Notes: generated by a model not told the origin, from the sequence alone. A stretch of DNA of 64,000 nucleotides from Phenylobacterium sp. J426 (GCF_024699945.1 NZ_JAJOMY010000001.1:3789001-3853000); one strand, 5' to 3'; counted from the first letter of the stretch, positions 8,683 through 17,219 are shown. Numbers and translations are program-made.

Positions 8683-8911
8683 GGCGCTGGCGTCTCTTGC
8701 ACCCCGCCGCCACGTCGGATGACCTGCAGGTTCAGGCCCAAGACCTGGAGGACAGCTAAGACACGGTCGAGCTGTACGGAGGGTTTCCGCGTTCAAGTTC
8801 GACAATGAAGCGTAGCCCCACCCCGGCGGCCGCCGCGAGTTCGGGCTGGCGCAGCCCCATGGCGCGCCTGGCCTCGCGAACCGCAAGCCCAATCTCTGTT
8901 GAGGTGATCAT
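8679..8911 (-). pseudogene. HipB-like XRE antitoxin, frameshifted
   Basis: From ATG 8911 the frame gives MITSTEIGLAVREARRAMGL, then RQPELAAAAGVGLRF and IVELERGNP, a typical HipB/Y4mF-type helix-turn-helix. It stops early at codon 52 as PPYSSTVS. Shifting by one base at the GGAAACCC stretch (about 8765) restores VQLDRVLAVLQVLGLNLQVI, which is the normal end of this family, closing at TGA 8679. A one-base loss is implied (233 bases instead of 234). The toxin partner is reduced to its first codons, so this is a broken toxin-antitoxin locus whether or not the antitoxin frameshift is a sequencing error. Confidence 0.68.
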
Positions 8912-8917
8912 GAGAGT

Positions 8918-9028
8918 TACCCGTTCGGGTAATTCGCGTCACCCCTGGCCCGCCAGTCAAAAGAATATCCCGAACGGGACATTTCGGGCGCACGACCGTC
9001 CAGCTGCCGAGACCATCCCGAGCGGGCA
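8918..9028 (-). promoter_or_regulatory. Three evenly spaced CCCG-N2-CGGG palindromes upstream of hipB-like gene
   Basis: Three inverted repeats lie just upstream of the hipB-like start: TACCCGTTCGGGTA at 8918-8931, ATCCCGAACGGGAC at 8967-8980 and ATCCCGAGCGGGCA at 9015-9028. Centres are 49 and 48 bases apart. The first ends seven bases from the start codon. HipB proteins are dimeric autorepressors that bind several such palindromes in their own promoter, so these are probably its operators. The binding is inferred; the repeats are seen directly. Confidence 0.65.
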
Positions 9029-9215
9029 ATTTCTCGACCAAGCCTGGTGAAAGATCTTACCAGCACACTGCCGCTCGACAGCAAATTCAACCCGGAGCTC
9101 GCCGATTTACCGACATCAGGCGCTGCAGCGCGTCTGGGAATGGAGACGACGCATGAAGCCGCCGCTATCACGAAAAAGGACCGGGCGCTTGCCGGGTCCT
9201 TTCCAGGTCTCGCGA

Positions 9216-9292
9216 TGGTACCGCCCTCCCGGATCGAACGGGAGACCTCCAGAGCCACAATCTGGCGCTCTAACCAACTGAGCTAGGGCGGC
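9216..9292 (-). tRNA. tRNA-His (anticodon GTG)
   Basis: The minus strand folds as a full cloverleaf: acceptor GCCGCCC/GGGCGGT, D arm GCTC/GAGC, anticodon stem CCAGA/TCTGG with loop TTGTGGC (anticodon GTG), and T arm TCCCG/CGGGA with loop TTCGATC. CCA is encoded (9216-9218). The discriminator is A73 and the first pair is G1-U72. Many alphaproteobacteria carry A73 and lack the otherwise universal G-1 in tRNA-His, which this gene fits. Confidence 0.95.
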
Positions 9293-9333
9293 CCGACGCG
9301 AGGGCGCTGTTCTAGTCGCGCCGGGCGGCCGGA

Positions 9334-10123
9334 TCAAGGCTTCAGCAACGGCCGCCTGTAGCGGCGTGACCCGGCCAGTTCGCGACCGTCGGCCAGCCGC
9401 ACCGTGAAGTCGCCCGACGACTTGGACTCCACCTGAGCTATGGCGTCGCGGCGCACGAGGCGTGAGCGGTGGATGCGTACAAAGCCCACGTCGGCGAGCT
9501 CCTGTTCGAGATCCGCCAGCGCCGCCCGGTGCAGCACCGCCTCCCCGGCCCTGTGCAACTCCACATAATTCCCCGCCGCCTCGACGAACGTGACCTCGGC
9601 AAGAGGCAGGAAGACCCGTTTTGCCCCGTCCCGGACCTCCAGCACCGACATTGGCCCCCCGGGTTGGCTGAGCCGCGGCCGCCAGCCGAAGCCACAGGGC
9701 GTAAAGCGCCACCATCGCGACATAGACGAGCACATCCTTGCGGAACTCGTAGAGGAACTCGGCGAGCGGGCCGAAGGGGGGATAAAACCTGCCGACCCCC
9801 GCGTAGATCGCCCAACGCAGCAGGCCCATCCCGGTAATGTGGGCAAGCGAGAAGGCCAGCGCCGCCAGCAGGTGGACTGGGACCACCACCTTCCAGGGAG
9901 CCCGCAGCGGCTCCGCCCTGCGGGTCAGCGCCTGCAGCGCCGGCGTCAGGGCGAGCAGCATCAAGACGCTGGTGGATTCCCAGACCAGCGGCTCCCAGAG
10001 CGGGATCGGACGCCCTGCCTCCGCGAGGTCGTGGGTGACGGAAAACGCGTCCACCACCACGATCGCCGCGCCGACCGCCAGGACGGCGCACAGGAACAGT
10101 GCGTCGCGCCGGCGCCCGCTCAT
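9334..10123 (-). CDS. Membrane-anchored LytTR-domain regulator (probable frameshift at 9655-9660)
   Basis: The first frame from ATG 10123 (MSGRRRDALFLCAVLAVG) encodes four predicted membrane segments over about 150 residues. At a run of six C (9655-9660) the frame changes, and the next frame gives a LytTR DNA-binding domain: VFLPLAEVTFVEAAGNYVEL, then VGFVRIHRSRLVRRDAI and RRYRRPLLKP, ending at 9334. Combined length is about 263 residues. LytTR proteins with four N-terminal helices are membrane-bound transcription factors that often control the divergent or adjacent transport/membrane gene. Here that neighbour is the acyltransferase starting 133 bases away. The homopolymer at the break argues for a base-count error rather than a real loss. 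Confidence 0.85.
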
Positions 10124-10256
10124 CCCCGCCAGCCCACCGTTCGTCCCTGGCCTCTCGCCAGCCGTCACAGCCGCGCCGCCGGACGAACCACGGCGCTGGC
10201 GGCGCCCGCCCGCCCTCGCTGCATCAGCTTTCGGGTTCAAACCTGGAGCCCCCAAG

Positions 10257-11405
10257 ATGTCCGCCTCGTCCCGCAGGCATGACCTCGACGCCTTGCGCGT
10301 CGGCGCCTTCCTCCTGCTGATCTTCTACCATCTCGGCATGTTCTACGTGCCCTGGGACTGGCACGTGAAGAGCGCCCATATCGTCCCGGCCCTGGAAACG
10401 CCGATGGGGCTGCTCAATCCCTGGCGCCTGACGCTGCTGTTCGTCATCTCGGGCGCCGCCACGCGGTTCATGCTCGGGAAGCTCACCGGCGGCCAGCTCG
10501 CGGCCCAGCGGTCGCAACGTCTGTTGATCCCGCTCGTCTTTGGCATGCTGGTGGTGGTGGCCCCGCAGAGTTGGGCGGAGGTGGTCGAGAAGAACGGTTA
10601 CGCCGGCAGCTTCTTCGACTTCTGGCCCCGGTATCTGGCCTTCGATCAGAGCTTCGGGATCATCCTGCCGACCTACAACCACCTGTGGTTTGTAGCCTAT
10701 CTGTGGGTCTACACCGTCGTTCTGGCCGCGGCGTCGCCGTGGCTGCCGCGCCTCGACCGCATTGCGGAGCGCCTGCTCGGCGGCTGGGGGCTCTTCGTGC
10801 TCCCCATCCTCGCGTTTGGCGCCTACCTCGCCTCGGCGGGCCGCACCTGGGGCGAGACGCACATCGTCTTCGCCGACGCCTACGGGCATCTGCAGTACGG
10901 GACCGCCTTCGTCCTCGGCGTGTTGCTGGCGCCTCAGCAGAGCGTGTGGGACCGCCTCGCTCGCGCCCGGCTTGGAACGCTCGCCGCGGCGGCGCTATGC
11001 GTCGCGATCGGCCTGCCGCTGGCGCGCCTTGGGGTGGAGAGCTCCCCCGGCTGGCCAGGCGCTGCGTTCTCGTTCCTGCGTGAAGCCTACGCCTGGATGG
11101 TCATCTGCACACTGTTCGGCTTCGCCCGCCGCTACATCCGCGCGGGATCGCCGACCCTGTCGACGCTCAATGAGGCGGTCTTCCCGTTCTACATCGCCCA
11201 CCAGACGGCGATCGTGCTGGCGGGCCACCTTCTGAAGCCTCTCGGCCTCCCGCTTCTATCAGAGGCGTCGATCATCCTGGCGATCACCGTCGCCGCCTGC
11301 CTCGCCACCTACGGTTTGGCGCGGGCGACGCCTTGGCTACGCCTGCCGCTCGGGCTGAAGCCCCGGGCGACGACGTGGCGCGTGGCCCCCGCCCCGGCCG
11401 AATAG
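10257..11405 (+). CDS. Acyltransferase family 3 membrane protein (OpgC-like)
   Basis: The 382-residue protein starts at ATG 10257 (MSASSRRHDLDALRVGAF); the frame is open further upstream, but that part reads antisense of the LytTR gene. It has about ten hydrophobic segments. The catalytic region of acyltransferase-3 proteins is recognisable: RRHDLDALR at the start of helix 1, followed by a conserved His in IFYHLGMFYVP. The overall pattern resembles OpgC, which succinylates periplasmic glucans. These inner-membrane enzymes O-acylate surface or periplasmic polysaccharides. Substrate is not deducible. It is divergent from the membrane LytTR regulator and is followed by a strong bidirectional hairpin. 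Confidence 0.88.
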   Translation: MSASSRRHDLDALRVGAFLLLIFYHLGMFYVPWDWHVKSAHIVPALETPMGLLNPWRLTLLFVISGAATRFMLGKLTGGQLAAQRSQRLLIPLVFGMLVVVAPQSWAEVVEKNGYAGSFFDFWPRYLAFDQSFGIILPTYNHLWFVAYLWVYTVVLAAASPWLPRLDRIAERLLGGWGLFVLPILAFGAYLASAGRTWGETHIVFADAYGHLQYGTAFVLGVLLAPQQSVWDRLARARLGTLAAAALCVAIGLPLARLGVESSPGWPGAAFSFLREAYAWMVICTLFGFARRYIRAGSPTLSTLNEAVFPFYIAHQTAIVLAGHLLKPLGLPLLSEASIILAITVAACLATYGLARATPWLRLPLGLKPRATTWRVAPAPAE

Positions 11406-11410
11406 CGGGC

Positions 11411-11446
11411 AAAGAAAAAGCCCCGGTCGCTTTCGCGACCGGGGCT
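11411..11446 (-). terminator. Rho-independent terminator of tonB operon, bidirectional
   Basis: A perfect 12-base stem AGCCCCGGTCGC / GCGACCGGGGCT with loop TTTC lies at 11419-11446. On the minus strand it is followed by TTTTTCTTT, giving a strong intrinsic terminator for tonB. On the plus strand only CTT follows, so it would end the acyltransferase transcript less efficiently. Confidence 0.9.
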
Positions 11447-11468
11447 CTTGTCGGTCTTGGCTTCAAGC

Positions 11469-12177
11469 CTAGTCCGGAAGCGTGAAGCGGATCGGGATCC
11501 GCACCGTGCCACCGTCGACCGGCTGACCGTCCCGCGTCTGGGGCCGCATCTTGAAGAGGCGGCTCATACGCATCGCGGCGTCGCCGAAGCCCATGTCGGC
11601 CGGCGTTTCCGACACGACAGAGCAGCCTTCCAGCGTACCGCGAGCGTTCACGGTGCAGCTGATGGTCGCGCTGCCGGAGACCTCCATCCGCGAGGCGCGG
11701 TCCGGATAGTACCGGGCCAGGTCCTCGGCCGACGGGCGACGTTGCCAGTCGGGGTTGGTGATCACCGACGGACGCGGCGGCTCCGGCGGCGGGGCGCGCG
11801 GCGGCTCGGGCGTCTCGATCCGGCGCTCGACCGGCGGAACCGGCAGAGGCGGGATCGAAGGGATGTCCGGCACGGCGACCGGCGGCCTCGGCTGCAGCTT
11901 CGGCGGCGGCGGCGGCGGCGTGTTCGGCGGCGGCGGAGGCGGCGGCGGGGGGCGGCGGCGGCGGCACTGGCTTGATCAGCGCCACATCCGTGACCTCGTC
12001 CGAGTACTCCTTGTACTTCGGCTCGAAGCGCGTCTTCCAGAGGTAGACGCCCAGAGCCGCGTGCACCGCGACCGAAACCGCGATCGCGACCGTTACACCC
12101 TTGCTGCGCTTGGGCTTCGGATCATCGAACGGGTTGTGCCGGATGTGGGTGACTTCATGAGGTGATGTCTCAGCCAT
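11469..12177 (-). CDS. tonB: Energy transducer TonB (probable frameshift near 11950)
   Basis: The frame from ATG 12177 gives a cytoplasmic tail, one membrane anchor ([21 protein letters not shown], residues 27-47) and the start of a proline-rich periplasmic linker. At six G in a row (11947-11952) the frame changes. The next frame continues the Pro-rich linker and ends with a TonB C-terminal domain: [34 protein letters not shown] and [15 protein letters not shown]. Total is about 236 residues, normal for TonB. It spans the periplasm and transmits energy from ExbB-ExbD to outer-membrane receptors, of which at least four are encoded in this window. It is last in exbB-exbD-tonB, 10 bases after exbD. 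Confidence 0.93.
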
Positions 12178-12187
12178 GGGTCACCAC

Positions 12188-12620
12188 CTACTGATCTTCG
12201 CCGACGAGGGCCACGCTGTAGAACCCGTTGTCCTGCAGCATGTTCATCACGCCCATGAAGTCGCCGTAGAACACATCCTTGTCGGCTCGGATGAAGATCC
12301 GTTCCTTCGTCGGATTGCGCGTACCGCCCAGCTGCGTCCGCAGATCGTCGCCCAGGGTGGACAGGTCCGTCCGGAAGTCCTGGATGAAGATCCCGCCGTT
12401 GGGCTGGATCGAGATGTAAACCGGCTTCGGCGGGTTCGTGCCCGGCGGTGCGACGGCGGGCGGCAGGGCCACCTTGACCGTCACGGCCGCCATAGGCGCG
12501 GCCACCATGAAGATGATCAGAAGAACCAGCATCACATCCACGAAGGGCGTGACATTGATGTCGGCGTTCTGATCTTCCTGATAGCGGTCCGCCCCCGGAA
12601 CTCGAGAGTTTGGCGGCCAT
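12188..12620 (-). CDS. exbD: Biopolymer transport protein ExbD (probable frameshift at 12592-12596)
   Basis: The frame from ATG 12620 (MAAKLSSSGGG) fails at a run of five G on the coding strand. The correct frame then reads ADINVTPFVDVMLVLLIIFMV, the single ExbD membrane segment with the proton-conducting Asp in FVDVML. The periplasmic domain carries NGGIFIQDF and KERIFIRADKDVFYGDFMGV, ending at 12188. Composite length is about 144 residues, normal for the family. ExbD works with ExbB as a proton-driven motor for TonB. It sits 5 bases behind exbB and 10 bases before tonB. The gene is essential to a conserved operon, so the frameshift is almost certainly an artefact. Confidence 0.93.
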
Positions 12621-12625
12621 CTAGG

Positions 12626-13510
12626 TTAGGCTCCCTTGTCGAGCTGACGCGAGATCGCGTTCATCAGTTCCGCGACGAAGCCTTCCGAACGAGCGCCGTA
12701 GGCCGAAATCCGCGTCTGGAAGTAGTTGTAGAAGATAACCGACGGGATGGCGGCGAAGAGGCCCAGACCGGTGGCGAGCAGCGCTTCGGCGATGCCGGGC
12801 GCCACGACGGCCAGGTTGGTCGTGTTGGTGTTCGCGATGCCGATGAACGAGTTCATGATGCCGTACACCGTACCGAACAGACCGATGAACGGACCGTTCG
12901 AACCGACCGAGGCCAGGAACTGCATGCCGCCCGAAAGGCGACGAGCCAGCGAGGCCTGAACGGCGCCGACCGCCGCTTGCGCACGGTAGATGGTGCTGTC
13001 GCGGTGCTCGCCCGTGATCTGCAGGCCGGCCTGACGCGACAGTTCGATTTCCTGGGCGGCGGCGGCGGCCATGTCGGCCAGCGGGTTGCCGTCGAATTCT
13101 TCCGACATCGCGATGCGGTTCATGTCGTTGATCGACTTCGCGCCGCGGAAGTTTTCGAGGAAGTTGTCGGTCACGCGGTTCAGCGCGCGGAACTCAAGCG
13201 ACTTGGTCAGCAGCAGGGTCCAGGTGAACACCGAGGCCAGGGCCAGGCCGATCATGATGACCTTAACGACCGGGTCGGCGTCCATGAACATCGTGCCGAC
13301 GTTCAGCTTGCCAGCGTGCTTCATGGTCGGCGGGTCGGCCGATTCCGGGCCAGCCGCGCCGTCGGCGGGAGCCGCGGCCGGGGCCGCAGTGGATTCGGCG
13401 GCGGCAGGCGCGGCCGGGGCGGCGTCCTGGGCGAACGCCGGCGCGCTCGCCATCAGCGCAACGGCGCCGACGAGAGCGATGAAAGGAGTCTTCAGTTTGT
13501 TGTCGAGCAT
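12626..13510 (-). CDS. exbB: ExbB / MotA-TolQ-ExbB proton channel protein with N-terminal periplasmic extension
   Basis: The start is set at ATG 13510 (MLDNKLKTPFIALVGAVALM), which gives a clean signal peptide ending at ASAPAFA; the longer frame to 13576 adds charged residues without a ribosome site. A roughly 50-residue Ala/Pro linker follows, then three membrane segments: VVKVIMIGLALASVFTWTLL, a second near residue 195 (LASVGSNGPFIGLFGTVYGI) and a third near residue 235 (APGIAEALLATGLGLFAAIP). This signal-peptide-plus-linker form is common in alphaproteobacterial ExbB. With ExbD it forms the inner-membrane motor that energises TonB. It is the first gene of its operon. Confidence 0.93.
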   Translation of the reverse strand: MLDNKLKTPFIALVGAVALMASAPAFAQDAAPAAPAAAESTAAPAAAPADGAAGPESADPPTMKHAGKLNVGTMFMDADPVVKVIMIGLALASVFTWTLLLTKSLEFRALNRVTDNFLENFRGAKSINDMNRIAMSEEFDGNPLADMAAAAAQEIELSRQAGLQITGEHRDSTIYRAQAAVGAVQASLARRLSGGMQFLASVGSNGPFIGLFGTVYGIMNSFIGIANTNTTNLAVVAPGIAEALLATGLGLFAAIPSVIFYNYFQTRISAYGARSEGFVAELMNAISRQLDKGA

Positions 13511-13975
13511 CTGTCGCCAGTTCCTGGTTGGTCTAGCACGATTGGCCGGAGGGTCGTCGCGCGAGAGCGTCTCCACCCTAGTTGAACATGCCCGGCGCCC
13601 CCCGCCTGCCTTAAGCCGATTGGGACCCCAGAGCCGCTGTCGCTGCGCCCGACCCGAACGCGTACTCCCAACTCACGTGGGACTTGGCGTTTCGAAGGCG
13701 GGCGACTTCGAACTCCCCGCGAGGAAACCGAAGTCTTACCGCTTTGTTAGACGTGCGGCTTGGGTCCTTTGACAACCCCTTATCGAGGCGTCAAGGGGCA
13801 GAAGCTTGCGCCGGACCGCGAAATTATTGTGTCAGGCGCTACAATTGTGCGCTGCACACTAAGCAATCTCCGTCCGCCTGCGACTTCACCACCAAACAGC
13901 GCTCTGCGTTGCTGCAATGCAGCAAGTCGATGAACTAGGGTCTGGGAACGAGGTGCGCGGCGGCTTTCGGAGAAG
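13511..13975. other. Intergenic region upstream of exbB
   Basis: This 465-base stretch separates the exbB operon from tRNA-Phe. It must contain the exbB promoter. I found no gene, no convincing iron-box palindrome and no hairpin of note. Its AT content rises near 13820-13870, which is where a promoter would be sought. Confidence 0.4.
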
Positions 13976-14051
13976 TGGTGCCTGGGGGCGGATTCGAACC
14001 ACCGACACGCGGATTTTCAATCCGCTGCTCTACCAACTGAGCTACCCAGGC
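13976..14051 (-). tRNA. tRNA-Phe (anticodon GAA)
   Basis: The minus strand gives acceptor GCCTGGG/CCCAGGC, D arm GCTC/GAGC, anticodon stem GCGGA/TCCGC with loop TTGAAAA (anticodon GAA), T arm with TTCGAAT loop, discriminator A and an encoded CCA at 13976-13978. It follows the yacG end of the housekeeping block. Confidence 0.96.
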
Positions 14052-14136
14052 ACAGGGCCGCCGTCGCGGGAGCCGCGTCTATAGAAGAGCAGATCCGGGA
14101 AGTCCAGCGAGCCCGCGCAGACATTTCGCACCCGCG

Positions 14137-14307
14137 TCACTCGTCTCCGGATTCGTCGCCCGACCCGGCTTCATCGCCGTGCGCCGGGACCGCGTAGACG
14201 CCCGCCAGCCAGCGCTGCAGGTCGACGTCGGCGCAGCGCCTGGAGCAGAAGGGCCTGTAGGCGGGATCGGCGGGTTTGCCGCAGATCGGGCAACCGGGCC
14301 TGCTCAT
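14137..14307 (-). CDS. yacG: DNA gyrase inhibitor / zinc-ribbon protein YacG
   Basis: This 56-residue gene begins MSRPGCPICGKPADPAY and carries the four-cysteine zinc site CPIC (residues 6-9) and CSRRC (about 21-25), followed by DLQRWLAGVYAVPA. YacG proteins bind zinc and inhibit DNA gyrase by contacting GyrB. The acidic tail (GSGDESGDE) is common in alphaproteobacterial versions. The start overlaps the end of the RNase E/G gene in an ATGA junction, so translation is coupled. This is the usual neighbour pair. Confidence 0.92.
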   Translation of the reverse strand: MSRPGCPICGKPADPAYRPFCSRRCADVDLQRWLAGVYAVPAHGDEAGSGDESGDE

Positions 14308-15344
14308 GCCGCCGCCACGTCGATGCGGTCCCTCGCACGGCCACCGTCTTCGGCCAGCGAGAAACGTGCGCCCATCCGCCCCACGAGCTGGCCGAGCAGC
14401 GGGGCCGCGGCCGCGGCGACGTCGGGAACACAGGTCGCGACCAGGCGTGCGCCCGGCTGAGCCTCGCCCTCAGCCTGCAGTCGGCGGATGAGGCGCTGAG
14501 CGAGCGTGCGATCCGACAACGCCCCGTCCGCTCGGCAAAGCTGCTCAAGCAAAGGGCGCCCGCGACGGGGCAGCGAGATCTCCATGGTGCCGAAACGACC
14601 CACTGGTCCGATCGACACCCCCGGATTGTCCGGGCCAAAGGCCGCCCGCGCCGCCGTCAGCAGCGCATTGCCGTCGTGGCCGCGCCCCACCAGATCCAGG
14701 ACCACGATCCCACCCAGGCCCTTGAGGCGCAGCAGCCGGGCCGATTCCCTCAACGCGGCCATGTTCGCCTGGCGTGTCACGCGCTTGGCGTCGCCGCCCT
14801 TTCGCTCGCCCAGGTCGACGTCGATGGCCGTCAAGGCGCGGGTGGGTTCGATGGCGAGCGTGCCGCCGCCCGGAAGCGGATGGAGGATCTCGAGCGCCTC
14901 GGCCTCGGCCTCGTCGGCCATCTCACGGGCTTCACGGCCTTCGACAATAGCGGCGTCACGGGCGGCGGCGCGGAGCTGTTCGGGCGCGTCCGGCGCGGAT
15001 TGCAGGATCCTGGGGGCCCCGTCCGCCTCACCGATCAAACGCGCCACCGCCAGCTTGCCGCGGCGCGGCTCGCTGCGCAGCTCGACCTCCACCAGGCTGC
15101 CGCGGATCGGGCGCGCATCGGATTTGAAGGGCAGAATGGCCTCGGCCCCGCCGCCGAGGTCCAGGAAGGCGGTGTTCAGCGCCGGTTCCACGGACTCGAC
15201 GCGCGCCGCCAGCCGGGCCCCCAGCAAGAGGCGGGGGTCGTCGTCATCGCGGCGGAGGATCAGACGCTCCGGCTGACCGTCCAGGGTGACGACGCCGCGG
15301 ATCTCGCCGACGCCGCGATCCAGATAAAGTCGACGGACGCTCAT
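14304..15344 (-). CDS. Ribonuclease E/G family protein
   Basis: The 346-residue protein starts MSVRRLYLDRGVGEIRGVV. It has an S1-like segment (RVESVEPALNTAFLDLGGGAEAILPF, about residues 47-72) and the catalytic-domain motif TRALTAIDVDLGER (about 167-180), where the Asp residues bind magnesium. A second metal-site region is GGIVVLDLVGRG (about 208-219). It is shorter than RNase E and lacks the C-terminal scaffold, matching the short RNase G-like form found beside maf and yacG in alphaproteobacteria. The role is endonucleolytic RNA processing. It overlaps both neighbours by four bases. Confidence 0.9.
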   Translation of the reverse strand: MSVRRLYLDRGVGEIRGVVTLDGQPERLILRRDDDDPRLLLGARLAARVESVEPALNTAFLDLGGGAEAILPFKSDARPIRGSLVEVELRSEPRRGKLAVARLIGEADGAPRILQSAPDAPEQLRAAARDAAIVEGREAREMADEAEAEALEILHPLPGGGTLAIEPTRALTAIDVDLGERKGGDAKRVTRQANMAALRESARLLRLKGLGGIVVLDLVGRGHDGNALLTAARAAFGPDNPGVSIGPVGRFGTMEISLPRRGRPLLEQLCRADGALSDRTLAQRLIRRLQAEGEAQPGARLVATCVPDVAAAAAPLLGQLVGRMGARFSLAEDGGRARDRIDVAAA

Positions 15345-15929
15345 GGCAGACGGAATCCCTGGCCGGCGAGCAGGCAGCCGACTTCATAGAGCGGGAGCCC
15401 GACGACCCCCGAATAGGAGCCCTGGAGCGTCACCACGAAGGCGCCTGCGCGCCCTTGGATGGCATAGCCGCCCGCCTTGCCCAGGCCTTCACCAGACCGG
15501 ACGTAGCTGTCGGCGTCGGATGGCGACAGCCGCTTGAAGCGCACGCGGCTTTCCACGAGGCGGGCCGCCAGGCGACCTTGCGGCGAGATCACCGCCACAC
15601 CCGTCAGGACGCGATGCGCCCGCCCGGAGAGCAGGGTCAGGCAGGCGCGGACCTCTGCTTCGTTCTCGGCCTTAGGCAGCACGCGACGCCCGGACGGCCA
15701 CGACGGTGTCAGCTGCGAGGACGAAAGCGCCGGAATGGCGGGCGGCGACAGCCGCGCCCTTGGCATGGGCGAGGCGCAGCGCCAGCCGCCGCGGCGTCTC
15801 GTCGGATCGGGGGGTTTCGTCGAGCTCGGCGGCGTCGATCGCGTCGGGCTCAAGGCCGATCTGGCGCAGGAGATCGAGCCGCCGGGGGCTCGCAGACGCG
15901 AGAACGAGGCGCTGCGGCGCGGGCGGCAA
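15341..15929 (-). CDS. maf: Maf-family nucleotide pyrophosphatase (probable frameshift near 15690)
   Basis: The first frame reads MPPAPQRLVLASASPRRLDLL, the Maf signature S-x-S-P-R-R, and AADTVVAV (catalytic Asp region). Near 15690 the frame changes after GTCCGGGC, and the next frame reads GRRVLPKAENEAEVRACL, then LSGRAHRVLTGVAVI and GKAGGYAIQGRAGAF, the conserved Maf C-terminal half. Composite length is about 196 residues, as usual. Maf proteins hydrolyse non-canonical nucleoside triphosphates and are linked to septation control. The gene lies between infA and the RNase E/G gene, which it overlaps by four bases. Confidence 0.9.
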
Positions 15930-15949
15930 GGCGTCGTCTCCGGCGTTCG

Positions 15950-16168
15950 TCAGCGGACGCGGAAGGTGATGCGGCCCTTGGAAAGGTCGTAGGGCGTCAT
16001 TTCCACCAGCACCTTGTCGCCCGCTGAAACACGGATGCGGTTCTTGCGCATCTTGCCGGCCGTGTGTGCAATGATTTCGTGGTCGTTCTCAAGCTTTACG
16101 CGGAACATCGCGTTGGGCAGCACCTCACTGACGGTGCCGGGGAACTCCAACAATTCTTCTTTCGCCAT
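15950..16168 (-). CDS. infA: Translation initiation factor IF-1
   Basis: The 72-residue protein starts [20 protein letters not shown] and is one OB-fold/S1 domain, with [13 protein letters not shown] and the C-terminal [12 protein letters not shown]. The start at 16168 has AGGAGC as ribosome site; a longer open frame to 16231 adds 21 non-homologous residues. It helps IF-2 and IF-3 place initiator tRNA in the P site. It is 20 bases upstream of maf in the conserved block. Confidence 0.98.
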   Translation of the reverse strand: MAKEELLEFPGTVSEVLPNAMFRVKLENDHEIIAHTAGKMRKNRIRVSAGDKVLVEMTPYDLSKGRITFRVR

Positions 16169-16276
16169 GCGGGCTCCTGACCGCGATAAAACGACGGCTC
16201 GCGCCTGAGGGCTGCGAGCCGGAATCTCCAAGCGATTATAACGCAGGTCGCCGCGCGAGGTCGATTCTCCGCACGC

Positions 16277-16732
16277 TCAGCTTCCGAAGCGTTGAGCGAT
16301 GCGAATGGCGAGCGCGTCCCGGACGTGCCGATAGGCCTCCAGCCGGGCCTCGCGGGAGCCCTCATGCAGGGTGGGATCCTGGACCGGCCAGTACTCGATC
16401 TCGGCGGCGCGGCCGCGCGCCATCTCGACAGCGCGGTGCTGGGCTTCCGGCGTGAGTGAGATCACCAGATCGAAGGAATCGTCGTTGAGCGTGTCGAACG
16501 TCTTGGCGCTGTGACCCGACAGGTCGCAGCCAAGCTCGGCCATCACCGTCGCCGCGAGAGGGTCGACGCCCGCCCCCGCCTCGTCCGTCGGCGCACGCAG
16601 TCCGCAACTGTCGACGAACACCCGGTCTCCGACGAGGCGCTTCAGCAGGGCCTCCGCCATAGGCGATCGGACCCGGTTGAGATTGCAGGCGAAGAGCACG
16701 GCGTCCGGCAGCCGGCGGGTCTCGTCCGTCAT
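16277..16732 (-). CDS. Low-molecular-weight protein tyrosine phosphatase family protein
   Basis: The 151-residue protein contains the P-loop C-N-L-N-R-V-R-S (C-x5-R-S) at about residues 16-23, followed by PMAEALLKRL, the standard low-molecular-weight phosphatase/arsenate reductase start. A D-P general acid loop appears as YWPVQDPTLHEG near residue 115. The catalytic steps are phosphocysteine formation on the P-loop Cys and protonation by the Asp. Lack of the extra cysteine pair seen in ArsC makes phosphatase likelier than arsenate reductase. It sits 7 bases after the UPF0262 gene and before infA, its usual place in this group. Confidence 0.88.
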   Translation of the reverse strand: MTDETRRLPDAVLFACNLNRVRSPMAEALLKRLVGDRVFVDSCGLRAPTDEAGAGVDPLAATVMAELGCDLSGHSAKTFDTLNDDSFDLVISLTPEAQHRAVEMARGRAAEIEYWPVQDPTLHEGSREARLEAYRHVRDALAIRIAQRFGS

Positions 16733-16739
16733 GTCCGGC

Positions 16740-17219
16740 TCAACCCCGCCAGTGGAGGGCGCAGATCAGGGTGAAAAGCCGGCGCGCCGTGTCGAGATCG
16801 GTGTCGACCTTGCCGGCCAATCGGGTGCGAAGGAGCTCGGAAGCCTCGTTGTGGAGGCCACGCCGTCCCATGTCCAAGGCCTCGATCTGCTGGGGGGTCG
16901 AGTTGCGGATGGCCTGGTAGTAGCTCTCACAGATCATGAAATAGTCGCGGATCAGGCCGCGGAACGGCGACAGCGAGAGGATGTGGCGCCGCTCGTACGA
17001 CGGACCGCGGACGTCCAGCACCAGCCGATTCTCCACCAGCCCCATACGCAGGTCGTAGGGCCCTCCTTCGGCGCCTTCGGGCGCGAAGTAGTTCTCCTCC
17101 AGCAGATCGAAGATCGCGATCTGGCGCTCCTGCTCCTGGTCGCGCGAAACCGCCGCGAGCGACTCTTCGTCGAGCTCCACGCTCTGCAGGCGGTGCTTGT
17201 TGCGCGCGTCGTCGGCCAT
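16740..17219 (-). CDS. UPF0262 family protein
   Basis: The 159-residue protein contains the family's conserved core: [31 protein letters not shown] and [19 protein letters not shown]. The function of UPF0262 proteins is unknown; they are restricted to alphaproteobacteria and are usually placed between hisD and the tyrosine phosphatase gene, as here (apart from one inserted gene). No signal peptide or membrane segment is seen. It has a high density of acidic and Arg residues. Confidence 0.9.
   Translation of the reverse strand: MADDARNKHRLQSVELDEESLAAVSRDQEQERQIAIFDLLEENYFAPEGAEGGPYDLRMGLVENRLVLDVRGPSYERRHILSLSPFRGLIRDYFMICESYYQAIRNSTPQQIEALDMGRRGLHNEASELLRTRLAGKVDTDLDTARRLFTLICALHWRG

Noticed and set aside
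9837..10256. N-terminal extension of the acyltransferase
   Set aside because: The frame is open but lies opposite the LytTR gene; the catalytic first helix starts right after ATG 10257.
11880..11960. GGC-type trinucleotide repeat
   Set aside because: It is the coding sequence of the TonB proline-rich linker, not an independent repeat element.
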